In this document: positions 1-6,354 of the stretch, one piece after another
Position numbering within the stretch: the stretch's first letter is position 1
Layout of the letters: every line of letters begins with the position of its first letter
Origin: an uncultured Ruminococcus sp.
GTDB taxonomy: Bacteria > Bacillota > Clostridia > Oscillospirales > CAG-272
Reading direction: 5' to 3'
NCBI GenBank assembly: GCA_902783905.1
Contig: CACZSP010000149.1
Coordinates: forward strand, 1-9,287
Length of the DNA: 9,287 nt
The notes under the pieces: generated by a model
Databases searched by the model: none
What the model was told of the DNA's origin: nothing
Seen by the model: the letters and a program-made list of their open reading frames with translations, nothing else
Position numbers and translations under genes: made by a program

Positions 1-120
1 CCCGATTTGCATATACCGCCTGTTTTCCTGCGATTTCTCACGAAAACAGACGAAAAATGCTCTCGCCAATCTACGTACGCGAATTATTCGGCGCTTCCTT
101 AAAATTCGCCGTAAAACAGA

Positions 121-156
121 CCCGGCGCCGCCGTCCCGATGGACGGCGGCGCCGGG
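121..156 (-). terminator. Rho-independent terminator of the surface-protein gene
   Basis: This is a perfect 16-bp inverted repeat, arms 121-136 and 141-156, around a 4-base loop (CGAT). The arms are almost entirely G and C. Read on the minus strand it lies 26 bases past the stop of the surface-protein gene and is followed by TCTGTTTTAC, a short, imperfect U-run. On the plus strand no U-run follows, so the minus orientation is the sensible one. The weak U-tract is the only reservation. Confidence 0.8.
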
Positions 157-182
157 TTATTGCGGTTGCGGAACCGATATTA

Positions 183-1676
183 TCAGTTTTCTTTTCTTCT
201 GAGGATCAGAGCGGAAGCCGCGCCGAGGGACAGAACCGCAAGAGTCGCGTAGATGATGACGGAGTCACCTGTCGGAGGAGGCGTCACGGGAGTGGGCTCC
301 TGAGCGGTGGCGTAGAAGGAAGCGGGAGCGGAAAGCCCGGCGATTCTCGCTGCGTCGACCGGCTTGATCAGGGCGACTATCGCGTCGACAGCGGCCTTTG
401 CCTCTTCGGCGGTGGCGCTGACCTTAACGTTCTCCTCGGTGAATCCCTTGCCGACGTAGTAGTTCGGGGTAACGGTCATCGAATTCTTGACGAGGTTGAC
501 CTCGGGCTGACCGCTGACGTTCAGGTTGAATACGAGGCCGCCGATCTTGGCATTTTCCTTGTTTCCGAAAGCGCCCTTGGTGACGATGTCGTTCGTGGCG
601 TTGACTGTGTCTTCAATGGTTACGCCGCCGTTGGTGATGTAGGAGCAGATACCTCCGGTGAGGTCGTTCTTAGCGGGATCCTTGCATTCGGCGTAGATCG
701 CTCCGGTGTTGGCGCATTTGGAAACGGTCGTCTTGACGGTGTTTTCCTTCGGGTTGGTGCCGTCCCAGACACCGGCGAAGACCGAGCCGATCTTGACCTG
801 TCCGCCTTCGCTGATACCGGTGATCTTTCCGTTGTTGACGCATCTCTCGAAGAGAGTTCCGTCGCCGCCGTAGTAGGTGAGAACGGAAGCGATGCCGGCT
901 GTCTGTACGTCGTTGGCGGTCTTTACAACCGAGGTGACGTCGCCGTTGTTGACGGCAGCCCTGATGTTGGATCTGCAGGTCTGACCGATGACACCGCCGG
1001 TACGCGACACGTGATTGTTCTCGGAGCTGACCGTTCCGTTGTTGGTGATGTTTTCAAGCTCGCAGGCAGTCGCCTGTCCGAAGATACCGCCGATTCTCGG
1101 CTGCTTTTTGTTGCCGCCGTCGTTGACGGTGATATTGACGTTGGATACGAGATTGTATCCCTTGGCGGCGTATTCCTTCACTCCGGCCTGAGCGGTACCC
1201 TCAATGTAACCGGCAAAGGCGCCTATGTTGGAATCGGCTTCGAGAGTCGCAAGTTCGATCTTGCCCTCGATGGTGAGGTTCATTATGCCGGCCTCGGCTC
1301 CGTTGCTCTTGATATATCCGAAAAGTCCGACATATCCCTTGGGAGAGGTCACGGCAAAACCGGTGATCTTGTGGTTGGCTCCGTCGTATACTCCGGCGAA
1401 TTTCTTTCCGGAATCTCCGATCGGGGTCCAGTCTTTGTTGCCCAGATCGATATCGTTCTTCTGGGCGAAGAGCTTGCCGGCGTAGTCGTTGCCGTCGGCT
1501 ACCTGCTTCTGCAGATAAATAAGGTTGTCCGCGGATTCGATAACGTAGGGATCTTCGGCGGTACCGGTTCCGGTGAAGGCGACGCCCTCTCCCTCGGCGG
1601 AAGCTCCGAAGGAAATCGCGCTGACCAGAGAGATGATCATCATCATGGCGATGACGAGCGACAGTGTTTTCTTCAT
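183..1676 (-). CDS. Secreted, sortase-type cell-surface protein with GLUG-like repeats
   Basis: This 497-residue exported protein has no enzymatic motif that I can see. Residues 1-27 are a signal peptide: MKK start, long hydrophobic core, cleavage probably after ASA before EGEG. An N-terminal segment with the GTGTAEDPY pattern (about 36-44) is typical of the start of large surface adhesin-like proteins. From about residue 115 to 385 there are five or six irregular units that pair a glycine-hydrophobic stretch (GLFGYI, GAFAGYI, GGIFGQ, GGVIGQ, GGICSYI) with an N-x-G turn (NNGTV, NNGDV, NNGKI, NTGAI), as in beta-solenoid GLUG repeats. A Pro/Thr-rich spacer leads to PPPTG at 466-470, a hydrophobic helix and an RRKEN tail. 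This layout fits sortase anchoring with a PPxTG-type rather than LPxTG motif. An in-frame ATG at 1685 would add three residues, but AAAGG (1686-1690) abuts it and sits 9 bases from the ATG at 1676, so I prefer 1676. A role in adhesion or glycan binding is inference. It has its own promoter, separate from manA upstream. Confidence 0.88.
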   Translation of the reverse strand: MKKTLSLVIAMMMIISLVSAISFGASAEGEGVAFTGTGTAEDPYVIESADNLIYLQKQVADGNDYAGKLFAQKNDIDLGNKDWTPIGDSGKKFAGVYDGANHKITGFAVTSPKGYVGLFGYIKSNGAEAGIMNLTIEGKIELATLEADSNIGAFAGYIEGTAQAGVKEYAAKGYNLVSNVNITVNDGGNKKQPRIGGIFGQATACELENITNNGTVSSENNHVSRTGGVIGQTCRSNIRAAVNNGDVTSVVKTANDVQTAGIASVLTYYGGDGTLFERCVNNGKITGISEGGQVKIGSVFAGVWDGTNPKENTVKTTVSKCANTGAIYAECKDPAKNDLTGGICSYITNGGVTIEDTVNATNDIVTKGAFGNKENAKIGGLVFNLNVSGQPEVNLVKNSMTVTPNYYVGKGFTEENVKVSATAEEAKAAVDAIVALIKPVDAARIAGLSAPASFYATAQEPTPVTPPPTGDSVIIYATLAVLSLGAASALILRRKEN

Positions 1677-1726
1677 AGCATTCATCCTTTCATGTTTTTT
1701 ATCCGAATAATAACACCATTGAAATT

Positions 1727-1755
1727 ATTATACTACTTTTAAGGAAAAAATACAA
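1727..1755 (-). promoter_or_regulatory. Sigma-A type promoter of the surface-protein gene
   Basis: On the minus strand an exact TATAAT (1727-1732) lies 17 bases from TTGTAT (1750-1755), a weak -35. Transcription would start near 1720, giving a leader of about 44 bases. The -35 is embedded in a 14-bp palindrome (1748-1761, AAATAC arms) that touches the manA stop codon. It could be an operator, or the stem of a weak manA terminator because T residues follow it. The promoter call rests on sequence match only. Confidence 0.65.
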
Positions 1756-1759
1756 GTAT

Positions 1760-2716
1760 TTACGGTATTTTCGGAAAAATCATAAGGATTTTTCCTTCGC
1801 CCTCGAGCGAAAAATCCGTCCCGGCGGGAACGAAAACGCAGTCGCCGGCCCAGAAGCAGAAGGAAGCTCCTTCCGAACGGATAACGATCTCCCCTTTTAT
1901 TCCGACGATTATCCTGCAGGTATCGCCGATACCGAAGCCGACCGCTTCCTTTGGCGTTTCGATCACGTCTGTTCTGAAGATTTCGCAGTCGCAGACGGTC
2001 CCGTCGCCGGACGTGGAATGTTCTTCTGCGGCACGGAAGTCCAGCACGTCGAGGGCCTTCTCGAGATGCAATTGGCGCGGCTTTCCGTCGGTCCCGACCC
2101 GGCCCCAGTCGTAAAGCCGGTAGGTTACGTTCGACGACTGCTGGACCTCGCATAAGAGTATGCCCGCGCCGATGGCGTGGACCGTCCCCGGTCGGATGAA
2201 AAAGACGTCTCCGGGTCTTACCGGGACCCTCTTCAGCAGCGACGGCAGCGTTCCGTCCTCCGATGCGCGGGCAACGGTCCCGCGGTCGGTATCGGCGGAA
2301 AATCCGCATATCAGCGACGCGCCCGGATCCGCCTCGATCACGTACCACATCTCCGTCTTTCCGCGTTCCCCGTTTTCGTGGAGCGCGGCATAAACGTCGT
2401 CGGGATGGACCTGGACGGAAAGATCGGAAGCCGAGTCGATCAGCTTGACAAGTACCGGAAGATCGCCGTCTCCCGCGTAACTGTCGGAAACCGTGCCCGG
2501 GTGATCCTTCAAAAAATCCCGTAGCGTCGTTCCGGCAAAACCGCCCGACGCGATTCGCGACAGGCCGTCCGGGTGCGTCGAGCACTCCCAGGTCTCGGCC
2601 AGGCGGTCAAGCGGAATGTTTTTGGCGTAAAAATCGTTCAGCCGCGTCCCGCCCCAGACGTAATCCTTTGCCGCCGGCGACAGAAGGAAGGGAGCGGATT
2701 CAGTCGAGCGCTTCAT
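1760..2716 (-). CDS. manA: Mannose-6-phosphate isomerase, class I (short Firmicutes type)
   Basis: A 318-residue cytoplasmic zinc enzyme interconverting mannose 6-phosphate and fructose 6-phosphate, which links mannose use with supply of mannose for glycans. The length matches the compact Bacillus-type family. The expected zinc ligands are present: Q102 and H104 in VQVHPDD, E122 in GKTEMWYV, and H180 in GTVHAIG. The following EVQQSSNVTYR segment supplies the conserved active-site arginine R200, and YVWGGTRL near residues 20-26 is the usual N-terminal signature. The C-terminal cupin half (about 235-318) is less conserved. The ATG at 2716 is the only reasonable start and has no clear ribosome binding site. 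It overlaps the end of the upstream serine hydrolase by 17 bases, so translational coupling is likely and both genes would come from the promoter at 3858-3886. A perfect 9-bp inverted repeat inside its last codons (1773-1795) lacks a T-run and is not called a terminator. Confidence 0.95.
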   Translation of the reverse strand: MKRSTESAPFLLSPAAKDYVWGGTRLNDFYAKNIPLDRLAETWECSTHPDGLSRIASGGFAGTTLRDFLKDHPGTVSDSYAGDGDLPVLVKLIDSASDLSVQVHPDDVYAALHENGERGKTEMWYVIEADPGASLICGFSADTDRGTVARASEDGTLPSLLKRVPVRPGDVFFIRPGTVHAIGAGILLCEVQQSSNVTYRLYDWGRVGTDGKPRQLHLEKALDVLDFRAAEEHSTSGDGTVCDCEIFRTDVIETPKEAVGFGIGDTCRIIVGIKGEIVIRSEGASFCFWAGDCVFVPAGTDFSLEGEGKILMIFPKIP

Positions 2717-3827
2717 AGATCAGATTGCGGAGCGTCGGATGTACCCAGTGATAGAGGTAGGTGCATCCGAGGGCGTGGGTCCCGAAATAATAACCGACCC
2801 GGTTTCTCCTGTCGACGAGGCAAAATGCCCCGGCGGCGCCATCCCAGCCGAATTCACCTTCCGACGAAAGCGAAAGCGAATATCCGGCGTTTATATGAAC
2901 GCGCCCGCAGAGTCCCCATCCGTAACCGTAAAGGCGCCCGGTAACGAAATCTGCGAGGGCGTCCGGACACAGGCGGTTTGTTTCGCAGAGAGCGATCGTC
3001 TCCGGGCGGAGCAGACGGTAACCTCCGGCAGTGCCGCCGACAGACAGGACCGAAACCAGCTTGAGATAGTCTTCGACCGACGAGAAGACGGCGGCGCCGC
3101 CCGATTCGTAGTCGGGTGTAATGAAGAAATGGTTTTCCTTTTCGACAAGCCGGCTGGTCCCGTCGGCAAGACGGAAGCGGAACTGATCGCACATCCGCGC
3201 CTTCTGTTCCTCCGTGATCCGAATACCCGTCGAGGACATCCCGAGCGGATCGAATATGTTCTTCTTTACGTATTCTCCGAATCTTTCACCGCTGACTATC
3301 TCCACGACCGCTGCGAGCACGTCGTGGCACAGACTGTATTTATACCTTGTTCCCGGTTCGAAAAGCAGCGGCACGCGTCCCATGGCGCGGACGACGTCGA
3401 GGGTCCCCGCACCGGGAACCGCCGCTGCCTCCTTTATCGGAGCGGAATTCAGATCGTACGACATGCCGCCCGTCATGGTGAAAAGATGCTCGATCGTCAT
3501 CGTATTCTCCGCCGGACGTATCTCTCCGGTCTTTGCGTCCCTTATCACGGGAGACGAAAACTCCGGAATGTATTTCGACACCGGATCCGAAAGAGATATC
3601 TTCCCCTCCTCGAGAAGACGCAGGGCAGCTACGCAGGTTATCACCTTGGTCGCCGAGTAGATCCAGTACAGCTCCCCTCCGCAAAGGGGCTTCGTTTTTC
3701 CGGCGTCGGAATAGCCGGAGTAATGTTCGTAAACCTTTTTGCCGTCAAGCGAAACGGCGAGCCCGCATTCGTTGAGGCCGGTCAGCGCGATGCGGTCGAG
3801 CAGTTCTGTCACCTTTTTAAAGTCCAT
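2700..3827 (-). CDS. Serine hydrolase, beta-lactamase class C/esterase family
   Basis: A 375-residue protein of the serine beta-lactamase-like superfamily (class C beta-lactamases, DD-peptidases, EstB-type esterases). The nucleophile motif S58-A-T-K61 sits in YWIYSATK. The second motif tyrosine is Y164 in RYKYSLCHDVLA, where the Asn of the classical Y-x-N is replaced by Leu (YSL), a variant common in the esterase-like branch. The third motif is W328-D-G330 in FGWDGAAG, in place of KTG. There is no signal peptide or membrane helix, so it should act in the cytoplasm, which argues against a periplasmic-style beta-lactamase or cell-wall peptidase. The substrate is unknown; a carboxylesterase or amidase is plausible. 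Start support is strong: AAAGGAG (3836-3842) lies 8 bases before the ATG. It is first in a two-gene unit with manA. Confidence 0.9.
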   Translation of the reverse strand: MDFKKVTELLDRIALTGLNECGLAVSLDGKKVYEHYSGYSDAGKTKPLCGGELYWIYSATKVITCVAALRLLEEGKISLSDPVSKYIPEFSSPVIRDAKTGEIRPAENTMTIEHLFTMTGGMSYDLNSAPIKEAAAVPGAGTLDVVRAMGRVPLLFEPGTRYKYSLCHDVLAAVVEIVSGERFGEYVKKNIFDPLGMSSTGIRITEEQKARMCDQFRFRLADGTSRLVEKENHFFITPDYESGGAAVFSSVEDYLKLVSVLSVGGTAGGYRLLRPETIALCETNRLCPDALADFVTGRLYGYGWGLCGRVHINAGYSLSLSSEGEFGWDGAAGAFCLVDRRNRVGYYFGTHALGCTYLYHWVHPTLRNLIYEALD

Positions 3828-3857
3828 CTGAAACGCTCCTTTTTCAAAATCATATAA

Positions 3858-3886
3858 ATTATAATAGTTTCCCCCGTATTTGTCAA
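3858..3886 (-). promoter_or_regulatory. Consensus sigma-A promoter for the serine hydrolase-manA operon
   Basis: On the minus strand there is an exact TTGACA (3881-3886), a 17-base spacer and an exact TATAAT (3858-3863). All twelve hexamer positions match the housekeeping consensus. The start site would be near 3851, leaving a leader of about 24 bases containing AAAGGAG. This is the strongest promoter match in the window and suggests high, housekeeping-type expression unless repressed. Confidence 0.85.
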
Positions 3887-3923
3887 TACCTTGCGCCGCC
3901 GGAGGAGTTTTTACGTCCGTTTG

Positions 3924-3957
3924 AATGATTTTTTACAAATTTGATTGAAAAATCATT
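3924..3957. repeat. Inverted repeat overlapping the ior -35, candidate operator
   Basis: Ten-base perfect arms AATGATTTTT (3924-3933) and AAAAATCATT (3948-3957) are separated by 14 bases that contain a smaller palindrome, CAAATTTG (3936-3943). The right arm covers most of the -35 hexamer at 3945-3950. The position between two divergent promoters fits a dimeric repressor or activator site for the ior operon. No regulator gene is visible in the window, so the binding protein is unknown. An AT-rich stretch can form such repeats by chance. Confidence 0.4.
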
Positions 3958-3974
3958 AAAAGATATGATATAAT
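3945..3974 (+). promoter_or_regulatory. Sigma-A type promoter of the iorAB-paaK operon
   Basis: TTGAAA (3945-3950), an 18-base spacer and an exact TATAAT (3969-3974) lie upstream of iorA. Transcription would start near 3981, giving a leader of about 70 bases. It diverges from the serine hydrolase promoter, with about 58 bases between the two -35 elements, so the two could be co-regulated. Confidence 0.75.
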
Positions 3975-3990
3975 AAATTATTATTGATTA

Positions 3991-4023
3991 TTCCGCGACC
4001 GGCGAGATCCGCGCGGCGCGGAA
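3991..4023 (+). promoter_or_regulatory. GC-rich hairpin in the ior operon leader
   Basis: TTCCGCG (3991-3997) pairs with CGCGGAA (4017-4023) around a 19-base GC-rich loop that itself contains the palindrome CCGCGCGG (4009-4016). It begins about 10 bases after the predicted transcript start and ends 13 bases before the AAAGGA ribosome binding site (4037-4042). No U-run follows, so it is not an ordinary attenuator. It may stabilise the message or modulate translation, and no known riboswitch class is recognised. Confidence 0.35.
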
Positions 4024-4051
4024 CCGACGAAAACAGAAAGGACTGTTCCCG

Positions 4052-5785
4052 ATGAGAAAACTGATGCTCGGCAACGAGGCTGCCGCCCGCGGACTTTACG
4101 AGTCCGGATGTACGCTGATATCCTCGTATCCCGGCACGCCTTCGACCGAAATAACCGAATTTGCCAGCAGGTACGACGAAATAAAAAGCGAATGGGCGCC
4201 CAACGAAAAGGTCGCTCTCGAAGCCGCGTACGGCGCCTCTCTCGCCGGATACCGTTCGGCTTGCGCCATGAAGCACGTAGGGCTCAACGTAGCCGCCGAT
4301 CCGCTCTTCACGCTTTCATATACCGGCGTACGCGGAGGACTTGTCCTCTTCGTTGCCGACGACCCCGCAATGCATTCGTCCCAGAACGAACAGGATTCCC
4401 GCAACTACGCAATAGCCGCGAAGGTTCCGATGCTCGAGCCTTCCGATTCGTCGGAATCCCGGGATATGGTCGGCGAGGCGTACAGAATCTCCGAGGAGTT
4501 CGACACCCCGGTCATATTCAGGATTTGCACGAGAACGGCGCATTCCCAGAGCACCGTAGAAACGAAAGACAGAGTTCTTCCCGAACCGTTCCCCTACGAA
4601 AAACAGCCGGAAAAGTACGTTATGATGCCGGCTTACGCAAAGAAAAAACACCCGGTCGTCGAAGAAAGAACGAAAAAACTGACCGATTTCGCGGAATCGA
4701 CTCCGCTCAACCGGATCGAAGGCGAAGGAACGACCGGCATTATCACTTCCGGAATATGCTATCAGTACGTCAAGGAAGTCTTCGGGGATTCGGTCAGGGT
4801 TCTCAAGCTCGGTCTTCTCAACCCTCTTCCCGAGAAGCTGATAAAGGATTTTGCCGCGTCTGTCGAAAGACTGATCGTCATCGAGGAGCTCGACGGGATC
4901 ATCGAGCGTCACTGCCGGGTCCAGGGACTCACCGTCGAAGGGCACTCTATCTTCCCGCCGGTGGGCGAATACTCTCAGCAGCTGATAAAGAAATGCCTCG
5001 GCATTTCCCTTCCCGACGCCCCGCCGCGCCTTCAGCTGCCCGCACGTCCTCCTGTCATGTGCCCGGGCTGCCCGCACAGAGGCATCTTTTACGTCCTCTC
5101 CAAAAACAGGATCAGGGTGCTCGGCGACATCGGATGCTATACGCTCGGAGCACAGCCTCCGCTTTCCGCCGTCGACTCCGTCCTCTGCATGGGCGCGTCG
5201 GTTTCGGGTATTCACGGCTTCAACCGCGCGAACCCCGAAAACGCGGGAAAGACGGTCGCCGTCATAGGAGACTCCACCTTTATCCATTCGGGCATCACCG
5301 GACTCTGCAACGTCGCCTACAACGCTTCCGACTCGACCGTCATAATACTTGACAACTCGATTACCGGAATGACCGGCCACCAGCAGAATCCGTCGACCGG
5401 TTACAACATAAAAGGAGATCCGGCTGCAAAGGTGGATCTCGAAGCGCTCTGCCGCTCGCTCGGGATACGCCGGGTTCGCGTCGTCGATCCCTACCGCCTC
5501 GACGAATGCGAAAAGGCGATAAAAGAGGAACTGGAGGCAAAAGAGCCGTCTGTCATCATCTCCCGCCGTCCCTGCGTTCTTCTCAAATCGGTAAAGCCGC
5601 AGCCGCCGCTTCGGGTCGATCCGGACGTCTGCCGCGGCTGCCGCAGATGCATGAAGCTTGGATGCCCCGCCATATCTTTCAAAGAAGGAAAGGCGAGAAT
5701 AGACAGAACGCTCTGCACCGGATGCTCGGTATGCACCGGGCTTTGCGCCTTCGGCGCCATCTCACCGGAAGGAGAAAAGAAATGA
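4052..5785 (+). CDS. iorA: Indolepyruvate:ferredoxin oxidoreductase, alpha subunit
   Basis: The 577-residue catalytic subunit of the thiamine-diphosphate enzyme that converts arylpyruvates (indole-, phenyl-, hydroxyphenylpyruvate) plus CoA to arylacetyl-CoA and CO2, reducing ferredoxin; the reaction is reversible. Domain order is canonical. The pyrimidine-binding domain spans about 1-170, with SSYPGTPSTEI and the conserved NEKVALE (51-57). A transketolase-C-like linker lies at about 225-300. The diphosphate-binding domain starts at CPGCPHRG (337-344) and carries GDSTFIHSG (407-415) and LDNSITGMTGHQ (433-444), which bind Mg-ThDP. A C-terminal 2[4Fe-4S] ferredoxin domain uses C527, C530, C533, C538 and C555, C558, C561, C565. 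The second set ends CA rather than the usual CP, a minor change that keeps every cysteine. Length is normal for the family. AAAGGA (4037-4042) lies 9 bases before the ATG. It overlaps iorB by ATGA, consistent with equal subunit synthesis. Confidence 0.97.
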   Translation: MRKLMLGNEAAARGLYESGCTLISSYPGTPSTEITEFASRYDEIKSEWAPNEKVALEAAYGASLAGYRSACAMKHVGLNVAADPLFTLSYTGVRGGLVLFVADDPAMHSSQNEQDSRNYAIAAKVPMLEPSDSSESRDMVGEAYRISEEFDTPVIFRICTRTAHSQSTVETKDRVLPEPFPYEKQPEKYVMMPAYAKKKHPVVEERTKKLTDFAESTPLNRIEGEGTTGIITSGICYQYVKEVFGDSVRVLKLGLLNPLPEKLIKDFAASVERLIVIEELDGIIERHCRVQGLTVEGHSIFPPVGEYSQQLIKKCLGISLPDAPPRLQLPARPPVMCPGCPHRGIFYVLSKNRIRVLGDIGCYTLGAQPPLSAVDSVLCMGASVSGIHGFNRANPENAGKTVAVIGDSTFIHSGITGLCNVAYNASDSTVIILDNSITGMTGHQQNPSTGYNIKGDPAAKVDLEALCRSLGIRRVRVVDPYRLDECEKAIKEELEAKEPSVIISRRPCVLLKSVKPQPPLRVDPDVCRGCRRCMKLGCPAISFKEGKARIDRTLCTGCSVCTGLCAFGAISPEGEKK

Positions 5786-6354
5786 GCACCGTAAATATTC
5801 TTATCGTCGGAGTCGGAGGTCAGGGCACTCTTCTCGCGTCCAAACTCCTGGGAAAGATCCTTCTTGACGAAGGACACGACGTGAAGGTCTCCGAACTTCA
5901 CGGAATGAGCCAGCGCGGTGGAAGCGTCACGACCTACGTCAAATACGGAGAACGCGTCTGGTCTCCCGTAATAGAGGACGGAGAAGCCGACGTCATCGTT
6001 TCATTCGAACTTCTCGAAGCGGCAAGATGGTCGCACACGCTCAAACCCGGCGGACTTATAATCACCAACACTCAGCAGATCGATCCCATGCCGGTAACTA
6101 CCGGCGCCGCCGAATACCCGTCCGGAATCGTCGAAATGCTGCGTGAGGAAGGCCTGGACGTCGTCGCGTTCGACGCCCTTTCGGAAGCCGAAAAGGCAGG
6201 TTCGTCAAAGGCGGTCAACATTGTCCTCATGGGCAGGCTGGCAAGGTATCTCGGTCAGTCTCCCGAAAAATGGGAAGAGGCGATCCGGACGACGGTCTCG
6301 CCGAAATTCACGGAAATCAATCTTAAAGCGTTCAGATCAGGATGGGAAAAATGA
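5782..6354 (+). CDS. iorB: Indolepyruvate:ferredoxin oxidoreductase, beta subunit
   Basis: The 190-residue partner of IorA, belonging to the gamma-type domain of 2-oxoacid:ferredoxin oxidoreductases. The N-terminal nucleotide-fold loop GVGGQGTLLASK (10-21) and the family motif ELHGMSQRGGSVTTYV, which follows at about 38-53, are intact. Length is typical (about 190-200). The frame is open upstream, but the ATG at 5782 is chosen because AAGGAG (5769-5774) lies 7 bases before it, it overlaps the iorA stop as ATGA, and the family N-terminus (two to six residues before the GxGGQG strand) begins here. The protein has no cofactor motif of its own besides this fold. It is expected to form the heterotetramer with IorA in the cytoplasm. 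Confidence 0.96.
   Translation: MSTVNILIVGVGGQGTLLASKLLGKILLDEGHDVKVSELHGMSQRGGSVTTYVKYGERVWSPVIEDGEADVIVSFELLEAARWSHTLKPGGLIITNTQQIDPMPVTTGAAEYPSGIVEMLREEGLDVVAFDALSEAEKAGSSKAVNIVLMGRLARYLGQSPEKWEEAIRTTVSPKFTEINLKAFRSGWEK

Noticed and set aside
1..120. Search for a gene end or promoter in the left edge.
   Set aside because: No frame with a motif, no convincing -35/-10 pair and no repeat was found in these bases.
57..1742. A 561-codon plus-strand open frame opposite the surface-protein gene.
   Set aside because: It has no recognisable domain, and its composition (runs of Gly, Asp, Val) is what the complement of a GC-rich, threonine- and asparagine-rich gene produces. The minus-strand gene has signal peptide, anchor, ribosome binding site, promoter and terminator.
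1773..1795. Perfect 9-bp inverted repeat at the end of manA, considered as a terminator.
   Set aside because: It is inside the coding sequence, its stem is mostly A-T, and no T-run follows on the minus strand.
2700..3827. Calling the serine hydrolase an antibiotic-resistance beta-lactamase.
   Set aside because: It lacks a signal peptide, the Y-x-N motif and the KTG motif. The pattern fits the broad esterase/hydrolase branch of the family.
2739..3857. A 372-codon plus-strand open frame opposite the serine hydrolase.
   Set aside because: It mirrors the serine hydrolase gene, which has its catalytic motifs, ribosome binding site and consensus promoter. The plus frame shows no family motif.
4316..5380. 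A 354-codon minus-strand open frame inside iorA.
   Set aside because: It is antisense to the catalytic domains of iorA; long antisense frames are usual in GC-rich genes and nothing in it is recognisable.
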